DNA of 64,000 nt, from assembly GCF_023155095.1 (NCBI RefSeq), contig NZ_JAKNDA010000002.1, forward strand, positions 434,001-498,000, in the 5' to 3' direction. This DNA is from Idiomarina aminovorans. GTDB taxonomy: Bacteria > Pseudomonadota > Gammaproteobacteria > Enterobacterales > Alteromonadaceae. The notes under the pieces are model-generated. The model was given only the letters and a program-made list of their open reading frames with translations, was not told where the DNA came from and did no database searches. The position numbers were made by a program, and so were the translations under genes. This document shows positions 55,847 to 64,000 of the stretch, in pieces. Within the stretch, counting starts at the first letter, position 1. Each line of letters opens with the position of its first letter.

Positions 55847-56917
55847 ATGAGCACTGATGTTGTACGTTTTGATTATTCGGAATTATCGGACTGGGCATGT
55901 GCCTGTTTAACCGAAGCAGGGGCTTCGGGTGAAGTAGCGCGTAATGTCAGTTACTACCTGCTGGAAGGTGACTTGCTAGGGTTTAGCACTCATGGATTAA
56001 TCCGGCTGTTAAACAATTGCCAATGGCTGCACAACGGTAAAAGTCTGCCGAAAGGAGAGCCGGTAGTGCTGAGTGAACGGGCTGCCGTGGCTAACTGGGA
56101 TGCCCAATTCCTGCCCGGACCCTATGTGGTGCCGCAGGCCATTGACTCGGCGTGTGAAATGGCAAAGCAGGCGGGTACCGGAACCGTTGTTGTGCGCCGC
56201 AGCCAGCATGTGGCTTCGTTAGCGGCGTATTTAACCATAGCCACCGATCAGGACTTAGTCGTCAGTTTGATGTGCTCAACACCGGGGCAGCGTGCGGTGG
56301 CGCCGTTTGGTGGTAAAGAAGCGGTGTTCTCGCCCAATCCTTTTGCGGTAGGTGTGCCCAGCTCTAATGAACCTTTGTTATGTGATATCAGTTTTTCGAT
56401 GACCGCCGCCGGCAAAGTGCGTCAGGCGAAAGCCAACGGCACAACGTTACCCTATAAGGCACTGATTAAGCCAGACGGTGAATGGACCGATGATCCGTTA
56501 AGCTTCTTTGAGACGCCGGGCAGTGCGATAGCGCCGTTGGGCGGCGAGCAACTCGGTTATAAAGGTTATGGCCTGACATTATTCAGTGAAATTTGGTCCA
56601 TGGCACTGAGTCAGTACGGCCGTCGGCAGGGCACTGAGGATGGTGATGCAAATTCAGTATGGGTGCAGGTGATTGACCCGGAAGCCTTCGGCGACAAACA
56701 GATGTTTTTACAGCAGGTTGATGACTTACTGGAAGACAGCAGGAAAAGCGCGGCCGTTGATCCGGAACAACCGGTGCGTATTCCTGGAGAAGCGGCGCAG
56801 CAGCGTAAAAAGGAACAATTGCAAAAGGGCGTGCGTTACAGCAGCGCAACGTTAAAGGTGTTGCAACGCTGCGCTGAATTCTGTGGTGTGACCCTGCCTA
56901 CGGCTGTAAACGAGTAA
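55847..56917 (+). CDS. Malate/L-lactate (Ldh family) NAD(P)-dependent dehydrogenase
   Basis: A 356-residue soluble oxidoreductase of the non-Rossmann Ldh/YlbC/YiaK family (type 2 malate/lactate dehydrogenases). Typical segments are LLEGDLLGFSTHGLIRL (catalytic His), TVVVRRSQHVASLAAYLTI, PFGGKEAVFSPNPFAVGVP, and GYKGYGLTLFSEIWS. An AAGAGGAAA site precedes the ATG. The substrate (ureidoglycolate, malate, lactate or a sugar acid) cannot be fixed from sequence. Its 3' end overlaps the convergent pdxH by 20 nt. Confidence 0.85.
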   Translation: MSTDVVRFDYSELSDWACACLTEAGASGEVARNVSYYLLEGDLLGFSTHGLIRLLNNCQWLHNGKSLPKGEPVVLSERAAVANWDAQFLPGPYVVPQAIDSACEMAKQAGTGTVVVRRSQHVASLAAYLTIATDQDLVVSLMCSTPGQRAVAPFGGKEAVFSPNPFAVGVPSSNEPLLCDISFSMTAAGKVRQAKANGTTLPYKALIKPDGEWTDDPLSFFETPGSAIAPLGGEQLGYKGYGLTLFSEIWSMALSQYGRRQGTEDGDANSVWVQVIDPEAFGDKQMFLQQVDDLLEDSRKSAAVDPEQPVRIPGEAAQQRKKEQLQKGVRYSSATLKVLQRCAEFCGVTLPTAVNE

Positions 56918-57542
56918 TACGCCAGTTAGCGCCATCTTTACTGTACAGATAGCGGTCATGCAGACGATGTTGGCCGCCTTGCCAAAATTCAAATTGCTGT
57001 GGTTCGACACAATACCCCCCCCACTGACGCGGGCGCGGAACCTCAGTGTTCTCGTATTCCTTAAGTAGTGACTGATAGTGACTTTCGAGTACATCGCGAC
57101 TTTCTACCGGACGACTCTGTTGCGAAGCAAGGGCCGCAACCTGACTCTCTTTAGGGCGTGAATGAAAATAACGATCGTTATCTTCGTCATCAAGCGGTAC
57201 AGCCTTGCCAATAATACTGACTTGTCGCTCTAATGGCAGCCAGGCAAAGTGCAGAGCTGTTTGAGCATTAGCGCTGATGTCCTGACCCTTTTGACTGTTT
57301 TTATTGGTGTAAAAACGAAACCCCTGATGGTCATAAGCTTTCAGCAAAACCACTCGTTGGCTGGGTATCTGTTGAGCATTAACCGTGGCTAATGTCATTG
57401 CGGTAGGGTCGCTTAGCGCATCACTTTCTACAGCCTGCTGCATCCATTTTTCAAATTGCTTAAGCGGTTCTGACAGCAGTTGCTCACGATGCAGACTGCC
57501 CAACCCGTATTCCCGACGCATCGTTTGTAAATCCATGCCCAC
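56898..57542 (-). CDS. pdxH: Pyridoxamine/pyridoxine 5'-phosphate oxidase
   Basis: A 214-residue FMN enzyme completing PLP synthesis. Motifs are LRREYGLGSL-like MRREYGLGSLHREQL, QIPSQRVVLLKAYDHQGFRF, YTNKNSQKGQDI (FMN), QSRPVESRDVLE, PRPRQWGGYCVEP, and the C-terminal WRITRLQP. The start may be ATG 57542 or 57536. It lies 15 nt after the HD-GYP gene, and it may be co-transcribed with that and the amidohydrolase gene. Confidence 0.96.
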   Translation of the reverse strand: MGMDLQTMRREYGLGSLHREQLLSEPLKQFEKWMQQAVESDALSDPTAMTLATVNAQQIPSQRVVLLKAYDHQGFRFYTNKNSQKGQDISANAQTALHFAWLPLERQVSIIGKAVPLDDEDNDRYFHSRPKESQVAALASQQSRPVESRDVLESHYQSLLKEYENTEVPRPRQWGGYCVEPQQFEFWQGGQHRLHDRYLYSKDGANWRITRLQP

Positions 57543-57557
57543 TCCCTAATTGCTGTG

Positions 57558-59105
57558 TTAATGTTTATCCAGGTACCGATGGCGTATCTTTTCCATGGCA
57601 TCCAGGTTATCGAGCATCAGTCCGACCAACTCAGGATCGAAAAACTTACCGCTGTGCTGCAGCAGATAGTCAGCGGCATCCTCTGACTCCTCGGCGTCAC
57701 GATAATTGCGTTGCGTGCGTAAAGCATCGAAATGACTGGTGATGCTCATTATGCGAGCGTTAAAATCAATATCTGTGCCGGACTTCTGGTTTGGAAAGCC
57801 AGAGCCGTTCCAGCGCTCATGAATGTCCTGAGCAATAACAGCGGCAAGTTTTGCGACGTTGCTATCTGTCTGGTTTAAGTAATCATGCCCCTGAATAACT
57901 TTTTGCATGATTTCTTCATAATCGTGAATGCTTAACGCATCGGCGCGTTGAGCTAATTCCATTTGTACTGAGACTTTACCAATATCGTACACAGAGGCGG
58001 CCTGTTTTAAGGCTTCGGCCTGCTCGTGTGTTGCTCCCGAAAAAATAACCAGTTGGCCGGCCATTTCGGCTGATCGTTTAACATGATGACTGATTTCATC
58101 AATGGAATGTTTTTCGATTGCCTCACCCACGCTATAAAGCAACTCACGCTGTGCTTGCCGTTCGTTTTCGGTGGCTTGCAGGTTATCAATAGCGATGGAG
58201 CTATTATTCACAAAAAGACCTAACAGGTTTTGATCAAGCTCAGATAAATCGCGAACACCACGAATAAAGAGCAAATATTGACGCGAACTGCTGGTCTTAT
58301 AAAGTCCGTAGTAGTTGCCCTCAACAATGCGAAAATCAACATTCTGCGAGTTTTGTTGCATTGGGCGGACAATTTCCCAGTCAATTTCAGTTTTGACCGG
58401 TTGTCCGGCCGCATCCTGATATTCGCCGGTTCCACCAATGATCTCAAAAGGCTCATTAGTGTTGGAGCTGGCAGTAAGCGAATCCATGCGGCAATACATG
58501 GCATCGTCAGATAAGGTAATTAATGCTACCAACTGCTCAAGTATTCCCTGGCAAAGGCCTTGCATTGAACGTGCGGAAAACACTTCGGCAGAGGCATTAA
58601 TCACTTTCTCCAGACCGCGCTTGTTACGTTCAATTGATTTCAAATCGCGATAGGCGCGCAGGCAGGAGTACATCAGAGTAACTAGTTTTCGGTAAGTCAG
58701 CTCGGTTTTTTCTTTATAGTCGTCGATGTCATAACGGGCTATAACGTCTTCCTCTGGCGCCTGGCCGGGTTGACCGGTGCGTAAAACAATCCGGACTAAG
58801 CGGTTTTTCCGTGTTTCGCGGACCCAGCGTGCGACATCCAAACCGGCGTGGTCCGTTTCCATCACCACATCTAACAGCATCATGGCAATGTCGCTATGGT
58901 CCTGCAAAAACTCAATAGCGTCTTCGCCGGAATACACTGAATGGAACTCTAACGGGCGGCCATCCAGTTTAAACTCACCCAGAGCCATTTTGGTAATGGT
59001 GTGTATTTCTTCGTCATCATCAACAATCAATACGTGATAAGGCTCTGCAATTTCTTCTTCAGCAATATCGGGTTCGTCTTCAGAAAATAAAAAATCATCG
59101 TTCAT
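57558..59105 (-). CDS. Response regulator with DUF3369 and a degenerate HD-GYP domain
   Basis: A 515-residue protein: receiver (residues 24-150; acidic Asp29-31, phospho-acceptor Asp79 in MMLLDVVMETD, then RTGQPGQAPE), DUF3369 (about 155-320), and a C-terminal HD-GYP-like domain. The signature His-Asp is replaced (VYDIGKVSV, near residue 373) while HERWNGSGFP (near 430) lacks the GYP triplet. Metal binding and c-di-GMP hydrolysis are therefore doubtful; it may act by protein contacts. No kinase is adjacent. Same REC-DUF3369 front end as the EAL protein at 44198. Confidence 0.87.
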   Translation of the reverse strand: MNDDFLFSEDEPDIAEEEIAEPYHVLIVDDDEEIHTITKMALGEFKLDGRPLEFHSVYSGEDAIEFLQDHSDIAMMLLDVVMETDHAGLDVARWVRETRKNRLVRIVLRTGQPGQAPEEDVIARYDIDDYKEKTELTYRKLVTLMYSCLRAYRDLKSIERNKRGLEKVINASAEVFSARSMQGLCQGILEQLVALITLSDDAMYCRMDSLTASSNTNEPFEIIGGTGEYQDAAGQPVKTEIDWEIVRPMQQNSQNVDFRIVEGNYYGLYKTSSSRQYLLFIRGVRDLSELDQNLLGLFVNNSSIAIDNLQATENERQAQRELLYSVGEAIEKHSIDEISHHVKRSAEMAGQLVIFSGATHEQAEALKQAASVYDIGKVSVQMELAQRADALSIHDYEEIMQKVIQGHDYLNQTDSNVAKLAAVIAQDIHERWNGSGFPNQKSGTDIDFNARIMSITSHFDALRTQRNYRDAEESEDAADYLLQHSGKFFDPELVGLMLDNLDAMEKIRHRYLDKH

Positions 59106-59120
59106 GCTGATATATCCTTC

Positions 59121-60779
59121 TTAATAGACTCGTTCACCGGCAACATAGGTTTGCTCTACCTTTGTTTGCCAGATATCACTGGAATCGACGGCAAAGGGGT
59201 CCTGTTCAAGCACAATAAAGTCAGCCCATTTACCGGGTTCAAGTGAGCCCAGCGACTTTTCCTGCCAGGCGCTGTAGGCAGCATCGATAGTAAATGAGCG
59301 CAATGCTTGCTTCAGGCTCATTTTCTCTTCGGCATACCAGCCGCCAGCTGGCATGTTATCGCGACTTTGACGAGTAACAGCGGCGTGAAGTCCGTAAAAT
59401 GGATTGGCCAGTTCAACCGGAAAGTCAGAACCGGCGGCAACAACGGTGCCTTGCTCCAGCAATGTCTGCCAGGCATAAGCACCTACCATGCGCTCCGAGC
59501 CCAGGCGATCTTCTGCCATGTTTTTATCGCTGGTTGCGTGTGTCGGCTGCATTGAAGCGATAAGGTTAAGCTCGTTGAAGCGCTTTAAGTCATCCGGATG
59601 AACGATTTGTGCATGCTCTATACGGTTCCGTAAATTACGGCCACCCAGCTCTTGGTAAATGTCAGCCATATTATCCAGTACAATGCGATTAGCGCGGTCG
59701 CCGATAGCGTGTGTATTGACCTGAAAACCATGTGGAATAATCAACTCATAAAGGTCACGGATTTTCTCTTCAGAGGTCACCATCAGACCATGATTATCGT
59801 GGTCATCGCTGTAGGGTTCTATTAAAGCCGCACCGCGGCTGCCTAAAGCGCCGTCAGCGTATATTTTAACACTGCGAATGGTTAGCTTTTGGTCGTTACT
59901 TTCATAAGGGCCTTCTGCCAGTAACTGAGGTAATTTCGGTTCTGTTGCGGCTATCATGCCATAAACCCGAAGCGGCATGCGCCCTTGATTCTGCAGTCCT
60001 TTATAAATCGAAATTTCATCGGAATTAATGCCGGCATCATGAACGCTGGTAATGCCTAATTTAATGAGATGCTGAAACGCTAACTCGTAGGCCGCTCGCT
60101 GCTGCTCAAGTGTTGGCTCGGGAATGATATCCGCAACCAATTGCATGGCATTATCAACCAGCACCCCGGTCGGATTTCCCTGTTCGTCACGGATAATTTC
60201 ACCGCCTTGCGGAGCAACTGTGTCTTTATCAATGCCGGCCAGACGTAAGGCCTCTGTGTTTGCCCAGCCTGCATGAGCGTCGACACGCATTAACCAGACC
60301 GGACGGTCGGTGACAACTTCATCAAGGTGTGCCGCTGTGGGAAAGACTTTCTGCTGCCACTGCTCCTGGTTCCAGCCGCGACCGGTTATCCATTGCATTT
60401 TGGGGTGTTCACCGGCGTACGTTCTGACTTTTTGTACCGCGGCAGAAACGGAGTTGGTGTCACGCAGGTCAACCTGTAATAAGCTGCTACCCAGACTCTG
60501 GATATGGCCGTGCGCATCGGTTAAACCAGGGAATACGGTTTTACCCTGCATATCGACCGTGTTATCGGCTTCAGTAAAACGCTGAACCAGAGCGTCGCCG
60601 CCAATTGCCTGAATTTTTCCGTTCTCAACCAGCATACTTGAGAACTCTTGTAATACCGCTTGTTCTCCGGCCGGGCTGGTCAGGGTGTAGCCTTTCATGT
60701 TGGTATATAAAGCATCGGCAATAGCCGATGCTGATAAGCTCAGGCCGATAATCAGGCAAGTAATATGTCGCATAGTCAT
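59121..60779 (-). CDS. Secreted amidohydrolase (YtcJ-like)
   Basis: A 552-residue precursor with a signal peptide (cleavage likely after ASAIA; ATG 60773 is an alternative start). Metal-dependent amidohydrolase motifs are present: FPGLTDAHGHI (HxH), VDAHAGWANTEAL, NTHAIGDRAN, HAQIVHPDD and the catalytic Asp in VAAGSDFPVE. Such proteins hydrolyse amides or carbamates in the periplasm, but the substrate is unknown. It opens a tight string with the HD-GYP regulator (15-nt gap) and pdxH (15-nt gap). Confidence 0.88.
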   Translation of the reverse strand: MTMRHITCLIIGLSLSASAIADALYTNMKGYTLTSPAGEQAVLQEFSSMLVENGKIQAIGGDALVQRFTEADNTVDMQGKTVFPGLTDAHGHIQSLGSSLLQVDLRDTNSVSAAVQKVRTYAGEHPKMQWITGRGWNQEQWQQKVFPTAAHLDEVVTDRPVWLMRVDAHAGWANTEALRLAGIDKDTVAPQGGEIIRDEQGNPTGVLVDNAMQLVADIIPEPTLEQQRAAYELAFQHLIKLGITSVHDAGINSDEISIYKGLQNQGRMPLRVYGMIAATEPKLPQLLAEGPYESNDQKLTIRSVKIYADGALGSRGAALIEPYSDDHDNHGLMVTSEEKIRDLYELIIPHGFQVNTHAIGDRANRIVLDNMADIYQELGGRNLRNRIEHAQIVHPDDLKRFNELNLIASMQPTHATSDKNMAEDRLGSERMVGAYAWQTLLEQGTVVAAGSDFPVELANPFYGLHAAVTRQSRDNMPAGGWYAEEKMSLKQALRSFTIDAAYSAWQEKSLGSLEPGKWADFIVLEQDPFAVDSSDIWQTKVEQTYVAGERVY

Positions 60780-60974
60780 AAAACTCCGTTAATGAAAACT
60801 CAGGCGCTACTATAGCGTTTTTTCTATACAAGCGCCTAGGCGTTGCCGGAAGTTTTTGTTAATTCAGTTAACATGGGTTCTGTTTGCGGGTCAGATATCT
60901 GTAAAAAACTTGCTGTCTGTTATATTTTAGGTATGCTAAAAGTTAATTGAATAATCATTATTTTGGATTTCAGG

Positions 60975-61598
60975 ATGAAAGTTCTAATTATTGACCCGCA
61001 GTTTTTTATGCGCTCCGGTCTTATACAAATTCTTACTAATTATGCGAGTCAGCCTTCAATTTATGAAGCAGAGTCGTTCGAGATTGCGGAAAATTATTTA
61101 TCGGCCGATAATTATGATCTGATTTTTCTCGAGATGGATTTGCCGGACGCAGAGATTCGACCTGCGCTGCAACGCTTGAAAAAAGTGGCGCCGCGCACAC
61201 ACATTGTGTTGTTTACGCGCCCACGATCGATTTCTGAAGTTCGCCAGGTATTGTCGGTAGGCGTACGCAGCTATTTGCCCAAAGACAGTTCGGCCGAGCA
61301 GGCCAAAATGGCCATTCGGGCGTTGTTAAATGGTGATCGTTACATTCCGGATGACCCGCATCTGAATGAGCCCCGAGATAAGTCAAGTGGAGCAGAAAGC
61401 TTTTTGTCACCACGGCAATTGGAAATTATGCAATTACTGGCACAGGGCTTATCAAATAAAGAGATCGCTAATATTCTGGGTATTACTGAAGGCACTATTC
61501 GCGTACACTTGTCAGCGATATTTAAAGCCATAAAAGTATCAAACCGTACAGAAGCGACGCTGTGGTATTTATTAAGACAAAAGAAACTGGTGGATTAA
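60975..61598 (+). CDS. Atypical LuxR/NarL-type response regulator upstream of flrA
   Basis: A 207-residue regulator. The ATG at 60975 is preferred over the TTG at 60963. The receiver (residues 1-118) is unusual: the acidic pair is IIDPQ (one Asp only) and the normal phospho-acceptor Asp is Glu53 in FLEMDLPD, while the conserved Lys in SYLPKDSS is kept. It may be constitutively active-like or non-phosphorylated. The C-terminal LuxR HTH (LSPRQLEIMQLLAQGLSNKE, then GTIRVHLSAIFKAIKVSNRT) is intact. It starts a string with a DUF1285 gene (10-nt gap) and flrA. Confidence 0.88.
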   Translation: MKVLIIDPQFFMRSGLIQILTNYASQPSIYEAESFEIAENYLSADNYDLIFLEMDLPDAEIRPALQRLKKVAPRTHIVLFTRPRSISEVRQVLSVGVRSYLPKDSSAEQAKMAIRALLNGDRYIPDDPHLNEPRDKSSGAESFLSPRQLEIMQLLAQGLSNKEIANILGITEGTIRVHLSAIFKAIKVSNRTEATLWYLLRQKKLVD

Positions 61599-61608
61599 AC
61601 TTCGATTT

Positions 61609-62136
61609 ATGTCGTTAAACCGTTTAATTTCTGAGTTAGAAAAACATCAACATGCGCCCACGGAATTGTGGGACCCGCCCTATTGTGGCGAGCTCCCTAT
61701 CCATATTGCCACTAACGGCGACTGGTTTTATCAAAACAGCCCGATAAAGCGGCAGGCGCTGGTTAAACTATTTGCGTCGGTACTGGTGGTGGAAGAGGGT
61801 GAATATTTTTTAATAACACCCGCAGAAAAAGTTAAAATCACGGTTGAAGATACTCCTTTTGTGGTTGTCGACTGGCAGCAATTAAAACAAGATGGTCAGC
61901 AATTATTGCTGTTAACCACCAACATCGGTGATACTCTGATACTAAGTTCTGAACATCCACTCACAATGAAACAGGGTGTACCTTACATTTTGATGCAAAG
62001 AGGATTGACAGCGAGAGTACATCGCAATGTATTCTATCAGTGGGTTTCGCATGCGCAGTCCCGGACTCTCAACGGGCAGGAACAATGGTATCTTTCCAGC
62101 GCGGGTGAAATCTTTGTATTAGGAAATGTGGAATAG
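61609..62136 (+). CDS. DUF1285 domain protein
   Basis: A 175-residue soluble protein. WDPPYCGELPIHIATNGDWF followed by PIKRQALVKLFASVLVVE is the diagnostic opening of DUF1285, a family of unknown function. The C-terminal half is beta-rich (VEDTPFVVVDWQQL, RNVFYQWVSHAQS). It sits between the atypical response regulator (10-nt gap) and flrA (21-nt gap), so it is likely co-transcribed with the flagellar master regulator. Confidence 0.85.
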   Translation: MSLNRLISELEKHQHAPTELWDPPYCGELPIHIATNGDWFYQNSPIKRQALVKLFASVLVVEEGEYFLITPAEKVKITVEDTPFVVVDWQQLKQDGQQLLLLTTNIGDTLILSSEHPLTMKQGVPYILMQRGLTARVHRNVFYQWVSHAQSRTLNGQEQWYLSSAGEIFVLGNVE

Positions 62137-62157
62137 GACGTTGCGGTAAACTCGTCT

Positions 62158-63585
62158 ATGACAAAAACAAGAATAGTCTACCTGGTTGAACAGCAACCAG
62201 AGCGTCGTCAGCATTTTGAAACGGTATTAACCTTTATTGGTGAAACCGTTGAAGTCATATCTCCTTCAGACACTCTTGAACTTTCTGCTACAGAGGCACT
62301 TTGTGTTATTGCTGGTAACGGTGTGGGTAACTTACACCAATTAGCCGCCGATGTGCCGCACCTCCCCTTTATATGCGCCACGGGTGATCAGCAAAATGCG
62401 CTGCAAAAAGCCAATGTTATTGGTCCCTTAGAAGACTCCTTTGATTACACCAGCTTGTCGAACATGTTGCACTACTGTCAGGCTTATCACCAGCAAATGC
62501 CGGTTAAGACTTCTGGAAAAAGACATCCGGGTAGTGGCAAGCTGGAGCAAACGTTAATTGGTAACGGACGCCCAATGAAGCATGTGCGTCAGCTGATTGA
62601 GCAGGTCGCTGTAACCGACGCCAATGTACTGGTTCTGGGCGAGTCGGGCACGGGTAAAGAGGTCGTTGCCCGCGGAATTCATGATTTATCGGAACGCAGC
62701 AACGGGCCTTTTGTTCCGGTTAATTGTGGGGCAATACCGGGCGACTTGCTCGAAAGTGAATTGTTTGGGCATGAAAAAGGGGCTTTTACCGGCGCTATCG
62801 GCGCACGAAAAGGTCGTTTTGAACTGGCTCAGGGCGGAACCTTATTTCTTGATGAAATAGGTGATATGCCCATGCCTATGCAGGTAAAACTGTTGCGGGT
62901 TTTGCAGGAGCGAACTTTTGAACGGGTAGGGGGGAGCAAAAGCATTATTGCTGATGTGCGCGTGGTTGCGGCAACCCACCGTGAACTGGAAAAAATGATT
63001 ATTGACGGTCAGTTCCGTGAAGACTTGTATTACCGCTTAAACGTTTTTCCGATTGAAGTTCCGGCGCTGCGGGAGCGTCAGGAAGATGTGTCATTGTTAT
63101 TACAGGAGCTGACTCAACGTTTTAAAAAAGAACGTGGGGTCGGTGTTCGTTTTACGGAGCGGGCACTAGAGTCATTGTCGTATCATCGTTGGCCGGGCAA
63201 TGTACGGGAACTGACTAACCTGATTGAGCGTTTGACCATTATGCACCCGGACAGTCTGGTCGATGTGCCCGATTTACCGCCTAAATATCAGCACGTTGAA
63301 CATACGGCTCCAAGCCCTGATTATCCGGAAGAAATGCTGGAACGAGAAGCGCTCAGTGCTATTTTTAATGAATCCGATGACGAAGAGGCACCGGAAACCA
63401 GTGACTCTGAATTACCGGATGACGGTGTTAACCTGAAAGACATGCTGACTGAAATTGAGACAGGCATGATTGCTCAGGCTCTGGAGAAGTCGGACTGGGT
63501 TGTCGCTAAGGCTGCGGAGCTATTGAGTATGCGACGAACCACATTAGTAGAGAAAATGAAAAAATATGGAATTCAGAAAGACTAA
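62158..63585 (+). CDS. flrA: Flagellar master regulator FlrA, sigma-54-dependent activator
   Basis: A 475-residue FleQ/FlrA-type activator that opens the flagellar hierarchy. The N-terminal receiver-like domain (residues 1-125, [18 protein letters not shown]) lacks the phosphorylation site, as in FleQ/FlrA. The AAA+ domain has Walker A GESGTGKE, the sigma-54 loop [13 protein letters not shown], and Walker [13 protein letters not shown]; the arginine-finger region [10 protein letters not shown] follows. The C-terminal Fis-type HTH is [20 protein letters not shown]. It is followed by a sigma-54 promoter and flrB, the FlrA target in vibrios. Confidence 0.95.
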   Translation: MTKTRIVYLVEQQPERRQHFETVLTFIGETVEVISPSDTLELSATEALCVIAGNGVGNLHQLAADVPHLPFICATGDQQNALQKANVIGPLEDSFDYTSLSNMLHYCQAYHQQMPVKTSGKRHPGSGKLEQTLIGNGRPMKHVRQLIEQVAVTDANVLVLGESGTGKEVVARGIHDLSERSNGPFVPVNCGAIPGDLLESELFGHEKGAFTGAIGARKGRFELAQGGTLFLDEIGDMPMPMQVKLLRVLQERTFERVGGSKSIIADVRVVAATHRELEKMIIDGQFREDLYYRLNVFPIEVPALRERQEDVSLLLQELTQRFKKERGVGVRFTERALESLSYHRWPGNVRELTNLIERLTIMHPDSLVDVPDLPPKYQHVEHTAPSPDYPEEMLEREALSAIFNESDDEEAPETSDSELPDDGVNLKDMLTEIETGMIAQALEKSDWVVAKAAELLSMRRTTLVEKMKKYGIQKD

Positions 63586-63652
63586 AGCAGTAACGTCAGT
63601 CTTTTGACAATCATAAAAGCTCCGTAATCAACTGATAAATATAGAAAATATT

Positions 63653-63670
63653 CTGGCATCTATTTTGCAT
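63653..63670 (+). promoter_or_regulatory. Sigma-54 promoter of flrB
   Basis: CTGGCATCTATTTTGCAT contains the -24 GG (63655-63656) and -12 GC (63667-63668) with the required 12-nt offset; it matches TGGCAC-N5-TTGCA at most positions. The start would lie near 63680, 26 nt before the flrB ATG. FlrA, encoded upstream, is the expected activator. Confidence 0.82.
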
Positions 63671-63705
63671 TAACTTGACTATAGTCGTTAATTGGAGATG
63701 TCAGT

Positions 63706-64000
63706 ATGGCCACTTATCATCAAATTATTGATGCCATGCCTAATGCCGTTATTTTACTGGACAGTCATGGAGTTGTGGATTATTGCAATGACAATGCAAC
63801 AAGCCTGTTAGGACACCCGCTGAAAAGTTACCTGTGGCGCGAGCTGGTCAGTGAATTTTTTGCGCCCAAAGCCGATGACTGGCATGAGGTGTCTCTTCGT
63901 AACGGACGCCGGGTTCGGCTGGATACTTCGGTAGTCAATGAAAAACCGGGGCAGTTAATTGTCCTAACGGACTTAACCGAAACCCGGCGGTTACAAAATC
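63706..64000 (+). CDS. flrB: Flagellar sensor kinase FlrB, N-terminal part (3' end outside window)
   Basis: An open frame from ATG 63706 (with GGAGA upstream) to the window end encodes about 98 residues, beginning MATYHQIIDAMPNAVILLDS, a PAS-type sensor (VDYCNDNATSLLGHPL, RVRLDTSVVNEKPGQLIVLT, DLTETRRLQ). This is the layout of FlrB/FleS kinases, which phosphorylate FlrC/FleR. The kinase core lies beyond the window. Assignment rests on PAS order, position after flrA and the sigma-54 promoter. Confidence 0.85.
   Translation, partial: MATYHQIIDAMPNAVILLDSHGVVDYCNDNATSLLGHPLKSYLWRELVSEFFAPKADDWHEVSLRNGRRVRLDTSVVNEKPGQLIVLTDLTETRRLQN

Noticed and set aside
60805..60823. CGCTA-CTA-TAGCG followed by six Ts, like an intrinsic terminator
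   Set aside because: It lies between two divergent genes, so no transcript from either is expected to reach it on the plus strand; the stem is only 5 bp.
1..64000. CRISPR arrays, rRNA genes, prophage blocks
   Set aside because: No regularly spaced repeats, rRNA sequence or run of phage structural genes was seen anywhere in the window.

Overview
This window looks like chromosome from a marine gammaproteobacterium of the Alteromonadales, most likely Idiomarina or a close relative. That assignment is inference from gene content: an argininosuccinate lyase fused to an N-acetylglutamate synthase-type GNAT domain, glyoxylate-bypass genes aceB-aceA with a convergent aceK, many chemotaxis and c-di-GMP proteins, a polar-flagellum type FlrA/FlrB system, and intermediate GC content. 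No database search was possible.

Layout. 1-1598 is the 3' half of purL. 1.7-4.04 kb holds two divergent toxin-antitoxin loci (HI1419/HI1420-type and HipBA). 4.05-8.5 kb carries an MBL hydrolase, a DUF998 membrane protein, a copper ATPase and murI. A HigBA locus with a very clear operator/promoter follows (8.8-9.6 kb), then malic enzyme, a trans-sulfuration enzyme, azurin and a two-gene RND efflux system (13.3-17.4 kb). 17.5-20.5 kb has a TerB-like protein, a GAF histidine kinase and a LysR regulator. 20.7-25.7 kb is the glyoxylate region: an orphan HipB-like regulator, aceK, and aceB-aceA on the opposite strand. The aceA terminator appears to lie inside the aceK coding sequence. After a chemoreceptor come the arginine genes: argE divergent from argC-argB-argF-argG-argH(A), 27.6-34.6 kb.

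34.6-40.1 kb has a periplasmic MBL hydrolase, then a lipoprotein and TonB-dependent receptor pair behind a good Pho box, so this pair is probably phosphate-regulated. 40.2-43.2 kb has an ABC-F ATPase (YbiT type), a glutathione transferase and a DUF1707/LiaF-like protein. A ParDE locus with a nonsense-mutated toxin follows. 44.2-51.1 kb is a signalling block: a REC-DUF3369-GGDEF-EAL protein divergent from a Cache histidine kinase, then a Tsx-like porin and a chemoreceptor behind a FliA-like -10. 51.15-51.78 kb is a small graveyard next to tRNA-Phe, with a frameshifted IS5-type transposase remnant and the first 22 codons of a tyrosine integrase, which suggests a lost integrative element.

The last part holds pfkA-speB-speA (glycolysis plus the arginine-to-putrescine route), an Ldh-type oxidoreductase, and an amidohydrolase / HD-GYP regulator / pdxH string. 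It ends with the flagellar regulatory genes: an atypical LuxR-type response regulator, a DUF1285 protein, flrA, and the start of flrB behind a well-spaced sigma-54 promoter. The clearest underexplored leads are the terminator inside aceK, the phosphate-responsive lipoprotein/receptor pair, the regulator-DUF1285-flrA string, the integrase remnant beside tRNA-Phe, and a 54-codon ORF coupled on both sides between the EAL gene and parD.
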